A program made the position numbers and the translations under genes. From assembly GCA_023134145.1 (NCBI GenBank), contig JAGLUW010000010.1:221499-285498 (forward strand): a stretch of DNA of 64,000 nt, in the 5' to 3' direction. The notes beneath the pieces were generated by a model. That model saw only the letters and a list, made by a program, of their open reading frames with translations, was not told where the DNA came from and searched no databases. Position 1 is the stretch's first letter. Each line of letters starts with the position of its first letter. Below are positions 1 through 10,702 of the stretch, one piece after another. Origin of the DNA: Sulfuriflexus sp. (GTDB lineage Bacteria; Pseudomonadota; Gammaproteobacteria; AKS1).

Positions 1-946
1 GTCGCGGAGCAGGGTATCCTTCAATAGTTTTGTTGATGTCATCAGAGTCAAGAAAGTCTTTGAGTGAGTGGAAGGTCATCCAGTCTGTAGCGCGCTGCTC
101 TTCGCTGCTGGTTTGGTTGACATCAACAACACGAATATTTTTTAAACCTGCTCGTTTACACCATCGTACCAGTAATTTTATTGAAGGAATGAACCAGACA
201 TTACGCATACAGGCATAACGATCTTCTGGAACTAATACAGTATTTTCATCACCCTCTATAATTAAAGTCTCAAGCACCAATTCTCCACCACTGACAAGGC
301 AATCCATTAGCTGTGTAATATGATCGATCGGGCTACGACGATGATAAAGCACGCCCATTGAGAACACGGTATCAAAGCTTTCTAATTTATTCGGTAAGTC
401 GTCTATACCCGCAGGTATCACCATTACGTTGTCTGATTGGATATAGTTCTGCATGACTTGGAACTGCATATTAAATAGTGGGGTAGGATCAATGCCAACC
501 ACACTTGCTGCACCATCACCGGCCATTCTCCAGCAGTGATAACCGTTACCACAACCAACATCGAGTACATGTTTGTCGGTTAATGGTGAGATATGATCTT
601 TCAGTCGATCCCATTTCCAATCAGAATGCCATTCGGTATCTATATCTAGACCAAATAGTTCGAAAGGACCTTTGCGCCAAGGATGAAGTTCTTTTAATTG
701 TGTTTCTAAATCGGCACGTTGGTCGTCACTTATATCGTCAGCCTTACCAATGCGTATTGCTGACGTACCTAATTCTATTGATGATGGTTTGATAATAGGA
801 AGTTTATCAATAGCCGCTTGCCATTTTGTAATATTGCCAAAACGTTCAGGACTAATGCCGTGACTAATTTGTGCGGCCAACTGTTCAGCCCATGCTGCTA
901 ATGGCCCGTCTTGTAAATGGTCTAGAAACGGTTGGTAGAATTTCAT
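1..946 (-). CDS. cmoB: tRNA U34 carboxymethyltransferase CmoB (3' end cut by window edge)
   Basis: CmoB transfers the carboxymethyl group of carboxy-S-adenosylmethionine to 5-hydroxyuridine at tRNA position 34, giving cmo5U. The reading frame is open from an ATG at 946 (MKFYQPFLDHL) down to base 1, about 315 codons; the family is usually about 320, so only a few C-terminal residues are missing. A methyltransferase motif I reads LDVGCGNGYHCWRM, followed by the family-typical VVGIDPTPLFNMQF and MGVLYHRRSPI. The start overlaps the cmoA stop by four bases (ATGA), so the two are translated from one mRNA with cmoA first. Recognition is by memory of the family; the stop codon is outside the window. 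Confidence 0.93.
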   Translation of the reverse strand, partial: MKFYQPFLDHLQDGPLAAWAEQLAAQISHGISPERFGNITKWQAAIDKLPIIKPSSIELGTSAIRIGKADDISDDQRADLETQLKELHPWRKGPFELFGLDIDTEWHSDWKWDRLKDHISPLTDKHVLDVGCGNGYHCWRMAGDGAASVVGIDPTPLFNMQFQVMQNYIQSDNVMVIPAGIDDLPNKLESFDTVFSMGVLYHRRSPIDHITQLMDCLVSGGELVLETLIIEGDENTVLVPEDRYACMRNVWFIPSIKLLVRWCKRAGLKNIRVVDVNQTSSEEQRATDWMTFHSLKDFLDSDDINKTIEGYPAPR

Positions 947-1683
947 TTAATTGCGAGTAGTGAAACAAAGTTGAGACATTGCTGCCAAACAACCACCTGG
1001 CTGAAGCCCGCTTGAGTTAGTCGTTGTCGATGAATTTCAATCGTATCTGGGATTAATACATTATCCAGCGCTGCGCGTTTTTGGCTAATCTCTAATTCGC
1101 TATAACCATTAGCGCGTTTAAAATTGAGTTGTAACTCTTCTAGTAATGCTTGTTCATTTTCTTCTTCGCGTATAATCTTCTCAGAAAGAATTAATGCACC
1201 ACCATTATTCATGCCTGTCGCTATTTTACTGAGTAGAGGAAGCCGTTCATCTGGAGAAATAAATTGCAGGGTAAAGTTCATCACGGCAAGGCTGGTGTTT
1301 TTAAATGGAATATTGCGGATATCATCACAGATAACATCAACCGGTGTTTTTCCTTGCGTATCGTTAGCAATATTTTCACGGCATTGTTCGACCATGGCTT
1401 CCGCATTATCAACAGCAATGATTTTGCAGCCGCTGCTATTGATTCTTCGACGTAGAGAGAGAGTAGAAGCACCTAATGAGCAGCCAAGATCATAGATATT
1501 AGAATTTGCAGTGACGAATTTCTCAGCAATAATACCGAGCAGTGGTATGAGGTTGTCATAACCTGGTACGGAACGGCGAATCATATCGGGAAAGACGTGC
1601 GCGACACTCTCGTCAAACACGAAATCAACGATCATGTCTTGAGGTGTATCGTAAATACTGTCTTTTTGGCCAGATTTGCTCAT
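943..1683 (-). CDS. cmoA: carboxy-S-adenosyl-L-methionine synthase CmoA
   Basis: CmoA converts S-adenosylmethionine and prephenate to carboxy-SAM, the donor used by CmoB encoded directly downstream. The 246 residues match the usual family length of about 247. The Rossmann-type SAM-binding loop is DLGCSLGAS at residues 64-72, with the acidic strand end IAVDNAEAM near 89-97, and the C-terminal part carries the family pattern of helices after LILSEKI. The stop codon overlaps the cmoB start (ATGA), indicating translational coupling. The gene reads away from yajQ, so the interval 1684-1776 must hold the promoters of both; I see no strong sigma-70 boxes there. Confidence 0.95.
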   Translation of the reverse strand: MSKSGQKDSIYDTPQDMIVDFVFDESVAHVFPDMIRRSVPGYDNLIPLLGIIAEKFVTANSNIYDLGCSLGASTLSLRRRINSSGCKIIAVDNAEAMVEQCRENIANDTQGKTPVDVICDDIRNIPFKNTSLAVMNFTLQFISPDERLPLLSKIATGMNNGGALILSEKIIREEENEQALLEELQLNFKRANGYSELEISQKRAALDNVLIPDTIEIHRQRLTQAGFSQVVVWQQCLNFVSLLAIK

Positions 1684-1776
1684 GAGGCCAGAGCGTAGCG
1701 GATTTGCCGTATATCTGCCAGTTATGTCGGGTTATACTCTAGTTACTTAATAATACTTATATAACGGTAACGAATT

Positions 1777-2259
1777 ATGCCTTCCTTTGATGTGGTCTCT
1801 GAAGTAGATAGTCATGAATTAAGAAATGCAGTGGATCAGGCGAATAAAGAAGTAGCCAATCGCTTTGATTTCAAGGGTTCAGATTCTAAGATCGAATTGA
1901 ACGGAACAGACATGAAGGTGTCTAGTGATAGTAAGTTCCGTGTAGAACAGGTTTGTTCTGTATTGCATCAGAAGTTGGCAAAACGCGGCATTGATATGAG
2001 TTGCCTTGACGCGGGTGATGTTGATGAAGCGGTAAAAACGGCTAAACAAGTGATCAAGATTCGTGAAGGTCTTGATAAGGAAATGGCTAAAAAAGTCGTC
2101 AAATTGATTAAAGATAGTAAGCTTAAGGTACAAGCGGCAATTCAAGGTGAGCAAGTTCGCGTAACCGGCAAGAAAAGAGATGACTTGCAGGGTGTGATGG
2201 CGATGTTAAAGAAATCATTTACGGAACAGCCCTTACAATTTAATAATTTTAGAGATTAA
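1777..2259 (+). CDS. yajQ: YajQ family nucleotide-binding protein
   Basis: A 160-residue cytoplasmic protein starting MPSFDVVSEVD, the almost invariant YajQ N-terminus, with the family pattern NRFDFKG near residues 28-34 and the C-terminal KKRDDLQGVMAMLK and EQPLQFNNFRD. The fold is two ferredoxin-like domains. YajQ proteins bind tRNA or nucleotides in vitro, and a Xanthomonas member is a cyclic-di-GMP effector; the role here cannot be told from sequence, though the c-di-GMP-producing Wsp operon is nearby. A dsbC-like gene follows after two bases, so the two probably form an operon. Confidence 0.93.
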   Translation: MPSFDVVSEVDSHELRNAVDQANKEVANRFDFKGSDSKIELNGTDMKVSSDSKFRVEQVCSVLHQKLAKRGIDMSCLDAGDVDEAVKTAKQVIKIREGLDKEMAKKVVKLIKDSKLKVQAAIQGEQVRVTGKKRDDLQGVMAMLKKSFTEQPLQFNNFRD

Positions 2260-2261
2260 TA

Positions 2262-2999
2262 ATGAATATAGTGAAATCAAGTTCAAGAATATTAGTTATA
2301 TTGTGCGCGTTAATAGCTCTGCCATTAAATGCAGCCGACGATGATATTTCTAAATTAAAACAACGTTTGTCGAGTATGTTTCCCTCAGACACGGCTTACA
2401 CTATTTCAAAAACACCTGTACCGGGTTTGTTTGAAGTTGATTTTGGTGATTCCTTTGTGTACATCACCGCAGATGGTCAATACGCTGTAAAAGGTGACAT
2501 TATTAATATGGTCACTAATGCAAACCTTACTAATCTTAAACGCGCTGAAGGGCGTTTAAAGACAATGGAAGTGATTACTGAAAAAGACACACTTGTTTAT
2601 CCCGCGAAGGATAAAGTAACGACCATGACAGTCTTTACCGATATCGACTGTTCATATTGCCGAAAACTTCATAGTGATATGAAAGGCTATAATGAACAAG
2701 GCATTGAAGTTCGTTATGTATTTTATCCTCGTGCAGGCCTAGGTTCAAATTCTCATCAAAAAGCGACATCGGTTTGGTGTGCAGACGATCAACGTAAGGC
2801 GCTTGATTTTGTTAAGAGTGGCAGAAGAATTGATAAACGGGATTGCGATACACCTATTGTAAAACATGTTGAAGTGGCGAATAAATTAGGCGTGAATTCT
2901 ACTCCGACATTAATGTTTGAGGATGGCACAATGATGCCGGGTTACATTCCACCAGCACGTTTGGCAGCGATTCTAAAACAGCGCAAGGTAATTAAGTAA
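2262..2999 (+). CDS. dsbC: DsbC-type periplasmic thiol:disulfide isomerase
   Basis: A 245-residue exported protein. Residues 1-24 form a signal peptide with a hydrophobic core (ILVILCALIAL) and a probable cleavage after LNA. A DsbC-like dimerisation region follows (about 30-105), then a thioredoxin-fold domain with the active site CSYC at 130-133 (the usual DsbC form is CGYC), a second cysteine pair C173/C195 as in DsbC, and the cis-proline loop TPT at 214-216. It should rearrange wrong disulfides in periplasmic proteins, kept reduced by DsbD, which is not in this window. It follows yajQ by two bases and ends base-to-base against the convergent addA-like gene. Confidence 0.88.
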   Translation: MNIVKSSSRILVILCALIALPLNAADDDISKLKQRLSSMFPSDTAYTISKTPVPGLFEVDFGDSFVYITADGQYAVKGDIINMVTNANLTNLKRAEGRLKTMEVITEKDTLVYPAKDKVTTMTVFTDIDCSYCRKLHSDMKGYNEQGIEVRYVFYPRAGLGSNSHQKATSVWCADDQRKALDFVKSGRRIDKRDCDTPIVKHVEVANKLGVNSTPTLMFEDGTMMPGYIPPARLAAILKQRKVIK

Positions 3000-5900
3000 T
3001 TAGTTTAATTCTACGTGAATAAAATCATTTGAAGCAGTAAGTAATAGACCTGCACGGACGCGCATATCTGGCCATAGCTTTTGAATGCCGGTTGCGTAAT
3101 ATTGCAATTGTTTCTTATATTGTTCGATTAATAATTCATCACTGGTATCACGGTGTGTTTTATAATCAATAATAAGTAATTCATCTTGATAGCGTACTAA
3201 GCGATCAATAATACCATTCACTGTCTTGCCTGAATTATTTATATAGCTAATAGAAACTTCATTCCATGCTTGTTTGAAATGACTATCATCAAATAAGTGG
3301 CTGTTCTTAGTATCATCAATAACGGTGACAGCTTCCTGCCAGTAAGTATTAAATTCATCCGTGTTTATAGAGGTTGCATATTTGTTTTGTATTTTAGAGC
3401 TGATGGCTTCTCTTGGGTTATTGCCAACTAAGCATTTTTCAATGATTTCATGTATTAGCGTGCCACGCAGTTGGGCGTTAGTGTTTTCAGTTTGTAGATG
3501 ATTTTCATCAACAGCACTTGGAGAAATTAATGTTTCTTTGCTGGCGGTATGAGTTGCATGCATCAAATAACTAGGTAGAACCTCTTTGTTATTTGCCACT
3601 AAGTCATTAGTTTTTTCGGTTAATACGGGTATTGTATTTGATGCACAATCATAACCGCCATTTTCGTCAACCAATTCTAGTTTTTCAAGTCGCGTTTTAA
3701 TTTTCTCATACCAACTGACTGCACTGGTCTTTCTAGCCGGTTCACTCCCACTGATGTAGAGGTATTGGCGTGCACGTGTTATTGCAACATAGAGAAGGTT
3801 TTCATCTTCACGTTGTTGAGCCACTTTCTGTTTATCTAATATTTCAGCGGTTTTACTGTCAATAGAATCTTTTTTTGCGACTAATTGAAATAAATTTGGT
3901 TGATCATCACCACTAGGCCAATCAACAAAGGCATTATAAGCAGATTTATTTTCTGGCATGCTTGCCGTATCAGCAAGAAAAATAATCGGTGCTTCGAGTC
4001 CTTTCGCACCATGAATTGTCATGATATCTACTTTATGTTCTAAACTTGTATCTAATGCGGGGTTCGGTCCATCTCTGCCTTGTTTGTGCAAAGAAAGTAA
4101 TCGTGCACGGAACTGCGCCAGACTTGGATAACGACCACTGTCTATTTCTAATGCCAGTTCAATAAATCGGCGTAGGTTCGCTGCAACACGGTTATGTAAA
4201 TGTGCGGGGAAGCCTTGTTTAAATCGTGCCATCACATCGCCACTGCAATAGATATGATCCAGTAGATCGTGCACGGGCAGGGTGTCGGCAAGTTGATACC
4301 ACGAGGTTAATAATGACTGAGCACGCGCGAGTGTGGGAGAGTCATCCGTTGGCAATGATTGTAAGCGGCTAAACCAATTAAGTCGTTTGCCTTGCTCAAA
4401 CCGAGCCAGTTTCATTAAGTCTTGTTCTGAGCATGCAAATAATGGGCTTCGTAATACACGCGCCAAAGCGAGATTATTATAAGGTGTATTAAGTGTGTTG
4501 AGCAGTGCCTGCATATCTTGTATTTCAACACTGCTTAATAACGTACCCGGTGCGCTACCTCTATAAGGAATACCAAGTTGTTGTAGGGCTAATTCATAGC
4601 GTGCTAGATGGGTGCGGCTACGAAGTAAGATCATGATGTCGCCATAGTGCGCTGGACGTTGAACACCATCATCAGTGATCACCGTATTTTCTTCGACTAA
4701 TTGTTTTATCTTGTCGGCGAGTATTGCCGCTTCAAGATCGCGAGTATTATCTTTTTCTTGTCGTGGTTCATGTAAAGGGTTACGCAGTGCGGGAGATTCA
4801 TCGGCTTCTTCTGCTTCAGCTGGTTTTTCAAGGCTAAGCAATGGCAGTACGTGTACCTCACCATAGTGATTTTTAAGATACGTGCTGTGTTCACTAAAAT
4901 CACTGAGCTTGCCATCGGTGAATACTAAGTTCACAAAATCAATAATGGCAGGGGCTGAACGCCATGATGTGTTCAATGGTGTGCTACTGGCACCAAGGTT
5001 GTCACTTAACCATTTTCGAGCATAAGTAAATAATTGTGCATCAGCACGACGGAAGCGATAAATAGATTGTTTTGCATCACCGACTAAGAATACTGAGCGG
5101 TGTTTCTCAGCATCGGCAGCAGCAAGCTCTTCAAGTAAAGGAAGTAACAAACGCCACTGGGTTGGGTTGGTATCTTGAAATTCATCAACTAACATGTGAT
5201 CGATACGTTGGTCGAGTTTGTATTGAATCCAATGTGCGTGATGAGATGCGTTGAGTAATTGACATGCTTGCCATTCAAGATCAGTAAAGTCGAGTAGACG
5301 CTGTTGTTGTTTAATCGTTTGATAATGCTCAAGGTAGCACTGGCCAACTTGATACCAAGCATTATTTATTGAGTAATTATTATGTCTTGCAAGTAGGTCC
5401 TCAATTTCCTGACAGGCAGAGCCAATCATTTTTTGTAATTCTTCTAGTCTATCCGCCTTGTCATCACCGAGTTTCTTGCGAACGGTTTTATTCGCGATAT
5501 CTTTGAATAATCCATTTCCTTTATTAATCAAGATAGCTTTTATTGATGACAAGGATGCGCCGGTAAAGTTTTGTTCGGCAATGATGCAGTGAATATTGGT
5601 TTGGTGTTTTACATTGGTCTTTGTGTCATGAATGCCAATTAATTCTGCAAATTCAGATAGTTCAGGTGTTTTCTGTTGAAACCACGTATTTAGATCTGGT
5701 TTGTTATCAGGATCGATCTCAAGTTGTTTCTGCAATGCAGTTAAGGCAATAGTGACCGGTTCATCACTAGTATGGGTTAAGGCCCACCAATCGCTGCGGT
5801 TTCTTAAGAAACTATTTAATGCCTGTTGTGTTGAGTAGAGGCCATTACATTGGCTAAATAATATTTCAAGATTACTGGCAAGCGTAGAATCAGGGTTTTT

Positions 5901-6374
5901 AGTTGCCTGTGAAAATAAGGCATCCCATGCTTCGGTTTCCAATATGCCTGTTTTATCGATAAGTTCAAAACCCGCAGGGATGTCTGCCTCAAGTGCAAAG
6001 CGCCTTAATATTTGTTGCGAGAAGGCATGGAAGGTTGTGATGCTTACTTGTCGTGGTTGTCGCAATAAATCTTCATAGAGATTTCGAGCGCGTTCAAGTA
6101 ATGCATCATTTGTTTGTATGCCAATGATATCGAGTTCTTTAATGAGTTCGTCATCTTGCATGATACTTAGATCGCGTAAGCGTTCTAATAAACGTTGCTG
6201 CATCTCGGCGGCGGCTTTACGCGTAAAGGTAATAGCTAAGATGGCATCAGGTTTTACGCCACTGAGTAATAAATGTAATAAGCGAGCAATAAGCAGCCAT
6301 GTTTTTCCGCTACCGGCGGATGCGTGCACGCTGGTGCTGCTATTGGGTTGGCAGGCTTGTTGAGTGATGTTCAT
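3000..6374 (-). CDS. AddA/RecB-like UvrD helicase with C-terminal nuclease domain
   Basis: A 1124-residue superfamily-1 helicase-nuclease. Walker A is ASAGSGKT at residues 18-25, the Walker B region VDEFQDT lies near 395, followed by GDAKQSIYRFRRAD, TIHGAKGLEAPIIFL (about 790) and LLYVAITRARQ. The last 250 residues carry a RecB/AddA-type PD-(D/E)xK nuclease with GTLIHEIIE and IIDYKTHR near 1071. I start at the ATG at 6374 rather than the upstream GTG/ATG options because it forms an ATGA overlap with the stop of the AddB-like partner. The pair probably processes double-strand DNA ends for recombination, replacing or adding to RecBCD. Family assignment is firm, exact subtype less so. Confidence 0.88.
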   Translation of the reverse strand: MNITQQACQPNSSTSVHASAGSGKTWLLIARLLHLLLSGVKPDAILAITFTRKAAAEMQQRLLERLRDLSIMQDDELIKELDIIGIQTNDALLERARNLYEDLLRQPRQVSITTFHAFSQQILRRFALEADIPAGFELIDKTGILETEAWDALFSQATKNPDSTLASNLEILFSQCNGLYSTQQALNSFLRNRSDWWALTHTSDEPVTIALTALQKQLEIDPDNKPDLNTWFQQKTPELSEFAELIGIHDTKTNVKHQTNIHCIIAEQNFTGASLSSIKAILINKGNGLFKDIANKTVRKKLGDDKADRLEELQKMIGSACQEIEDLLARHNNYSINNAWYQVGQCYLEHYQTIKQQQRLLDFTDLEWQACQLLNASHHAHWIQYKLDQRIDHMLVDEFQDTNPTQWRLLLPLLEELAAADAEKHRSVFLVGDAKQSIYRFRRADAQLFTYARKWLSDNLGASSTPLNTSWRSAPAIIDFVNLVFTDGKLSDFSEHSTYLKNHYGEVHVLPLLSLEKPAEAEEADESPALRNPLHEPRQEKDNTRDLEAAILADKIKQLVEENTVITDDGVQRPAHYGDIMILLRSRTHLARYELALQQLGIPYRGSAPGTLLSSVEIQDMQALLNTLNTPYNNLALARVLRSPLFACSEQDLMKLARFEQGKRLNWFSRLQSLPTDDSPTLARAQSLLTSWYQLADTLPVHDLLDHIYCSGDVMARFKQGFPAHLHNRVAANLRRFIELALEIDSGRYPSLAQFRARLLSLHKQGRDGPNPALDTSLEHKVDIMTIHGAKGLEAPIIFLADTASMPENKSAYNAFVDWPSGDDQPNLFQLVAKKDSIDSKTAEILDKQKVAQQREDENLLYVAITRARQYLYISGSEPARKTSAVSWYEKIKTRLEKLELVDENGGYDCASNTIPVLTEKTNDLVANNKEVLPSYLMHATHTASKETLISPSAVDENHLQTENTNAQLRGTLIHEIIEKCLVGNNPREAISSKIQNKYATSINTDEFNTYWQEAVTVIDDTKNSHLFDDSHFKQAWNEVSISYINNSGKTVNGIIDRLVRYQDELLIIDYKTHRDTSDELLIEQYKKQLQYYATGIQKLWPDMRVRAGLLLTASNDFIHVELN

Positions 6375-9307
6375 GGCGATACATCCCATGCGCCGTGACG
6401 ACACAGGCCATTCATTTCACAATAACTACAGGTCTTACTATCACCCCATGCAGGAAGAACGTCACCGTTGTTTAATTGTGCAAACAAGTCAGTGAGACGT
6501 TGAGTATGAGATTGCATCAGATCTTGTAGTTTATCCTCTTGTAAAATGCCGCTAGTCTTCACCTTGCTATCATTTAATTCTAAATATTCTACTTGGCTAA
6601 TCGTATCGCCAAGTAAAAGTGCATAGAAGGGAAGTTGTACCGCTTCACCACTCATAATATCTTTTTGCGATGGCGGTTTACCGGTTTTGTAATCAATAAT
6701 GCCGACACCATCATCTGAACTATCTGTTCGGTCTAGAATTCCTTTTAAGGTGAAACTGCCGATGAGTTCATTGTTGGCTCGTTTCTCAGTATTGTTAACT
6801 TGCCATGTCTTATTGTGTTGAATTTGCCAATCGATATACATTGGGATCAATTTTTGCCAAGTTTGTAGCCAACCACGATGCTGAAAGTTATCTTCAAGGT
6901 CATGGGCGAAAATTTGTGCAGAAATATCATTAAGACACTGAATAGCAGCGGCACGATTATCTTTGTTAATCGTTGCCATGAAGGGCCCAGGAAGATATTC
7001 ATCGTCTGAATGAAATGCTTGTAAACAGCGATGTACACGACTGCCATAGTCGCTTTTTTCTAATACTAGGCGAATTTCATCGGTTGCCTTCAGGTTTAGG
7101 CATCGGGCACTAAAGAATTGATAAGGGCAATTCATTAGTTGTTGGTAAGCACTAGCAGACAAATCGGTCGGTAATAAATCGATATCACAACTAATAGCGG
7201 TATGTTCTTTGACAGGCACTGGAGTAGATGCTTTATCTTCGAGGCTATACCCAGAGTACTGATTGCTTAACCACTGTTCTAATTGTTGCGGTGCTAATGT
7301 GTTTCCCCATGCAATGCTGTGATAGTGCTGTAAGCATTCCAGCCATGGGCTTGCCAAATTGGCATTGCCATCGTTATCAGAGGAATAACTTAATAATATT
7401 GTTGGTGCAGCATGCAATAAACATCGGTAACGATAGAAAAGGTTTGTTGAATATTCGGTCGATGTTGTTAATTTTAGAGAGAAACGTACCGCATCATTAA
7501 AAAAGGCGGCTTGTGAAGAGCGTCCAGGAAGGTGTTCTGCATCAGCTCCTGCGATAATAAGCGCGTCAAACTGGCAGAGTGGACTGCTATTAAGATCAAG
7601 CAGCTGAACTTGCGAAGAGCAAGTGGGCGGTACAAAATTATATCGCTCTAATGTGCGTCCTAGCCAATTTCTAAATTCAGACCAATTAATACTAAATTCT
7701 CGCTCAGAAAGAGACAAGCGCATATTATTGATTTCATCTAATACGCGTTGACCGGCTATATCTGTCGCTAGACCATCAGTTAATTGAATGTCTTGCATGC
7801 TATCGAGAAGATTATCGAGGAATACAGTTGGATTATGTTTTCCTCGTTGCAATTTCTGCAATGGTTTTGCGGCACTATCAAGTTTATCGAGTAAATTGTT
7901 TAGCGAGTCGACAATTTCTTGAGTCCATATTTCATCAATGCGATTTGCGCGTCGCTGAATTTGTTTTTTATAGCGAGAAATATTTTCTGCAATATTTTCG
8001 TGCAAGATAATATCTTGTTCAAAACGATATATAGGGTATAGCGACTGCTCTTTATTATCTGATGAGAATGCAAATGATGATTTGAGTAGATCGAGTAAGG
8101 GTAAATGATTGAAATCCTGTTCAATACATTCAAGCCAGCGTTCAAGTGCAGCAGCAGCGCTGGTTGTTGAGAGTGCCCAACCAGAATAATCTTGTAGATT
8201 GATGTCGGTGCGTTCAAGTAGCGCGCGTAACCGCCGTGCTAAGCGGCGATCTTGTGTAACTACAGCAATATTTTGTTTTCCTTCGTATAACCATTGGCGT
8301 ATTTGTAGTTCGACACCAAGTGCCTCTTGTTCTGCGCTATTGGCCGCTAATATAGTTAGTTTTTCTTGTAATGGACTGTTGGGATGTTGTTCTGAAGCAG
8401 CTTTAGCACGCTTGGCAATATTAATATTGCCAAGTGTATAAATATCATCCATTACTTGCTGATAGGTATCACCTTGAAGCTTAATCTCGTTAAGGTGTTG
8501 TACATTATTGATAAGTAATTTATTGATGGCGCTACTAGGATGGTGGTTATCATCATCAAGCTTGTCACCTTGAATAATGAGGGTTGCTTTGCCTTGTTGC
8601 GCAAGGGAATCAAACCATATTTGTTCGGCGGGTATAAAATGACTGTAGCCTAATAAAAATAGTTCTTGTCCATTGGTGAGCTGATGGTTCGCAAGTTTCT
8701 CTATATAAAGTTGAGCTTGATCTATACAGCCCTCATCGGCAAGTTGCTGTTGCCAGGCCTGCCAAAGTGTATGGACTAGTTTTGCCTCATGGCTAAGTTG
8801 CATTTCAATATCTGCACTAGCCGATTCAGGTATGTTGTAGGCCTGTTTTACTTTTGCAGTAAAACTGTCGATATCGTCAGGCAATAAGACTTGTTGTTGT
8901 GATAATTCATCAAATAATTGCAGTAGATTTTCAGCAAGTAACCAAGGGCTACTTTTTCCATAAAGTTCAGGAAAGTTACGCAGGGCTTCCACCAACATGA
9001 GTTCACGCGTTGCCTTGGGGATCGTCTTAAGAGAATCGGCTGTTTGGCTATCATCAATAAAATGTGTAAGGCTTTTTATATTTGGACCGAGTACGGCGGC
9101 AAAGCCTGCACGGTTTGCTTCTCGAGTTAAAACTTCACGAAAATACGATGTTGCATGCGTATTCGACATCAAGATAGTGATGTGGGTTAAATCGGGTAAC
9201 TGTTCTTTGAAGTGCGTAACTAAATATTGGCAAAGGTATTCAATTGGATCGCAATGGTATGGTAGGAGCCATACAGGAGCAGAATGGTTTTTTGATATGG
9301 AGCTCAA
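6371..9307 (-). CDS. AddB-like PD-(D/E)xK nuclease, partner of the helicase
   Basis: A 978-residue protein resembling the proteobacterial 'probable DNA repair protein' relatives of AddB. The N-terminal helicase-like part shows no Walker A, so it is probably structural. The C-terminal nuclease has [12 protein letters not shown] near 870. Four cysteines are placed as for the AddB 4Fe-4S cluster: one in [11 protein letters not shown] near 730 and a CxxCx5C group ([10 protein letters not shown]) near 961-970, which staples the nuclease domain. The start is TTG at 9307, overlapping the fdxA stop (TTGA); no ATG occurs before residue 48, and the Shine-Dalgarno is weak, suggesting translational coupling. 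It should form a heterodimer with the downstream helicase. Confidence 0.83.
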   Translation of the reverse strand: MSSISKNHSAPVWLLPYHCDPIEYLCQYLVTHFKEQLPDLTHITILMSNTHATSYFREVLTREANRAGFAAVLGPNIKSLTHFIDDSQTADSLKTIPKATRELMLVEALRNFPELYGKSSPWLLAENLLQLFDELSQQQVLLPDDIDSFTAKVKQAYNIPESASADIEMQLSHEAKLVHTLWQAWQQQLADEGCIDQAQLYIEKLANHQLTNGQELFLLGYSHFIPAEQIWFDSLAQQGKATLIIQGDKLDDDNHHPSSAINKLLINNVQHLNEIKLQGDTYQQVMDDIYTLGNINIAKRAKAASEQHPNSPLQEKLTILAANSAEQEALGVELQIRQWLYEGKQNIAVVTQDRRLARRLRALLERTDINLQDYSGWALSTTSAAAALERWLECIEQDFNHLPLLDLLKSSFAFSSDNKEQSLYPIYRFEQDIILHENIAENISRYKKQIQRRANRIDEIWTQEIVDSLNNLLDKLDSAAKPLQKLQRGKHNPTVFLDNLLDSMQDIQLTDGLATDIAGQRVLDEINNMRLSLSEREFSINWSEFRNWLGRTLERYNFVPPTCSSQVQLLDLNSSPLCQFDALIIAGADAEHLPGRSSQAAFFNDAVRFSLKLTTSTEYSTNLFYRYRCLLHAAPTILLSYSSDNDGNANLASPWLECLQHYHSIAWGNTLAPQQLEQWLSNQYSGYSLEDKASTPVPVKEHTAISCDIDLLPTDLSASAYQQLMNCPYQFFSARCLNLKATDEIRLVLEKSDYGSRVHRCLQAFHSDDEYLPGPFMATINKDNRAAAIQCLNDISAQIFAHDLEDNFQHRGWLQTWQKLIPMYIDWQIQHNKTWQVNNTEKRANNELIGSFTLKGILDRTDSSDDGVGIIDYKTGKPPSQKDIMSGEAVQLPFYALLLGDTISQVEYLELNDSKVKTSGILQEDKLQDLMQSHTQRLTDLFAQLNNGDVLPAWGDSKTCSYCEMNGLCRHGAWDVSP

Positions 9308-9627
9308 CGTTCGAGATATTTTAATTTATCAGGGATATCAGCCCATTCATCGGCATCATCAGGAGCTGGTTTCATTTCATTAATTACCGGCCACTCTTTA
9401 GCTAATTCATCATTCAATGCGATAAATTTTTTCTGGTCTTCAGGAAGATCATCTTCTTCATAAATTGCAGTTACAGGACACTCCGGCTCGCAAAGTGCGC
9501 AATCGATACATTCTTCAGGGTCGATGACCAGAAAGTTGGGCCCCTCATGAAAGCAATCGACAGGGCAAACGTCAACACAATCTGTGTATTTACACTTAAT
9601 GCAGGATTCTGTAACAACGAATGTCAT
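9304..9627 (-). CDS. fdxA: 7Fe-8S ferredoxin FdxA
   Basis: A 107-residue ferredoxin with cysteines at 9, 12, 17, 21 and 25 and at 40, 43, 46 and 50. By comparison with Azotobacter-type ferredoxin I, C9, C17 and C50 hold the 3Fe-4S cluster and C21, C40, C43 and C46 the 4Fe-4S cluster. The acidic tail after residue 57 is typical of gammaproteobacterial FdxA, which is often found near mutS and recA in Pseudomonas relatives. It is a low-potential cytoplasmic electron carrier with no settled partner. Its stop overlaps the start of the AddB-like gene, whose product also holds an Fe-S cluster. Confidence 0.95.
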   Translation of the reverse strand: MTFVVTESCIKCKYTDCVDVCPVDCFHEGPNFLVIDPEECIDCALCEPECPVTAIYEEDDLPEDQKKFIALNDELAKEWPVINEMKPAPDDADEWADIPDKLKYLER

Positions 9628-9678
9628 AATGGTTGTTCTTGGTCATGTTATTGGCCAATTGTAACCTACCCGACTGAG

Positions 9679-10701
9679 CTATTCAGCGATTTTTGCGACG
9701 ATTACGCAGTTTCGACCACTTTCTTTCGCTTCATATAGACATTTATCTGCATGTTTGAGTAATGTTTCTGGTTCGGTTAATCCTGTTGACTCGGCAACAC
9801 CCAGACTAATACTAACGTGTTGACCGCTTTCGGAGTGTTCATGGGGTATTTTAAGTGACTCGATAGCCTTGCGAAGATGCTCTGCGACAACCGCGGCACC
9901 TTTGCTATCCGTTTCAGGCAGGATAGCGACAAATTCCTCACCACCATATCGTGCCACGGTATCAGCTGGACGGACAATTGTTTCTTTTAGTGTTTTCGCA
10001 ACATCTTGAAGACATGAGTCTCCTGATTGATGACCGTAGTTGTCATTGTATGGTTTAAAGAAGTCTATATCGATCATGATAATGGATAAGGTTGTTTTAT
10101 TTCGGGTAGCTCGGCGCCATTCTGTACCTAATTCTTCATCAAAGTGACGTCGATTGGCAATGCCAGTTAGTCCATCTAAGGATGATAGTTCCTGAAGTTT
10201 CCTATTTGATTCTTCTAATTGTTTTTGTGTTTCACGTAAGGCGAGGAAGGCGGCATCGCGTTCGAGTTGGACAGAATAGCTCTTTGAATGAGCGCGAATT
10301 CTGGCGCATAACTCGATTGGATCTGGCAATTTTACAAGGTAGTCGCTTGCACCATTGCTAAAAGCATCACTTTTAATCTGCGCATCTTCTTTAGAGGAAA
10401 GTACAATAATCGGTATATTTCTTGTTTCCATATTGGCTCGAAAGAAGCGTACTAATGTCATGCCATCGATATCAGGCATAACTAGATCTTGAAGAACCAC
10501 GGTAGCATTAATGTCAGCAGCCATTTTTATTGCATTACTGGGATCTTCACAGTAATGAAAAACCATATCATTTTCACCTTCGAGCATACGCCGTATTCCT
10601 TCGGCGATGATAGGTTGGTCATCAACAAGTAAAACAATGCATTTATTTGCTATGCGTTGGCTACTTTGTTCGAGGACGTCTTTTATGTTGGAATCACTCA
10701 T
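9679..10701 (-). CDS. wspR: WspR-like response regulator diguanylate cyclase
   Basis: Output of the Wsp-like pathway: phosphorylation of its receiver domain should switch on synthesis of cyclic di-GMP. In 340 residues the REC domain spans about 20-140 with acidic pocket VDD near 26-28 and phospho-acceptor D72 (LQDLVMPD). A short coiled linker (150-170) leads to a GGDEF domain with active site GGEEF at 253-257 and an intact inhibitory I-site RPAD at 244-247. I start at ATG 10701, which has GAAG about seven bases upstream and follows the wspF stop by one base; GTG codons further upstream lie inside wspF. It is last in the operon, as in Pseudomonas. Confidence 0.9.
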   Translation of the reverse strand: MSDSNIKDVLEQSSQRIANKCIVLLVDDQPIIAEGIRRMLEGENDMVFHYCEDPSNAIKMAADINATVVLQDLVMPDIDGMTLVRFFRANMETRNIPIIVLSSKEDAQIKSDAFSNGASDYLVKLPDPIELCARIRAHSKSYSVQLERDAAFLALRETQKQLEESNRKLQELSSLDGLTGIANRRHFDEELGTEWRRATRNKTTLSIIMIDIDFFKPYNDNYGHQSGDSCLQDVAKTLKETIVRPADTVARYGGEEFVAILPETDSKGAAVVAEHLRKAIESLKIPHEHSESGQHVSISLGVAESTGLTEPETLLKHADKCLYEAKESGRNCVIVAKIAE

Positions 10702-10702
10702 A

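Noticed and set aside
505..792. 95-codon plus-strand frame at the left end
   Set aside because: Antisense shadow of cmoB; the minus frame has clear methyltransferase motifs.
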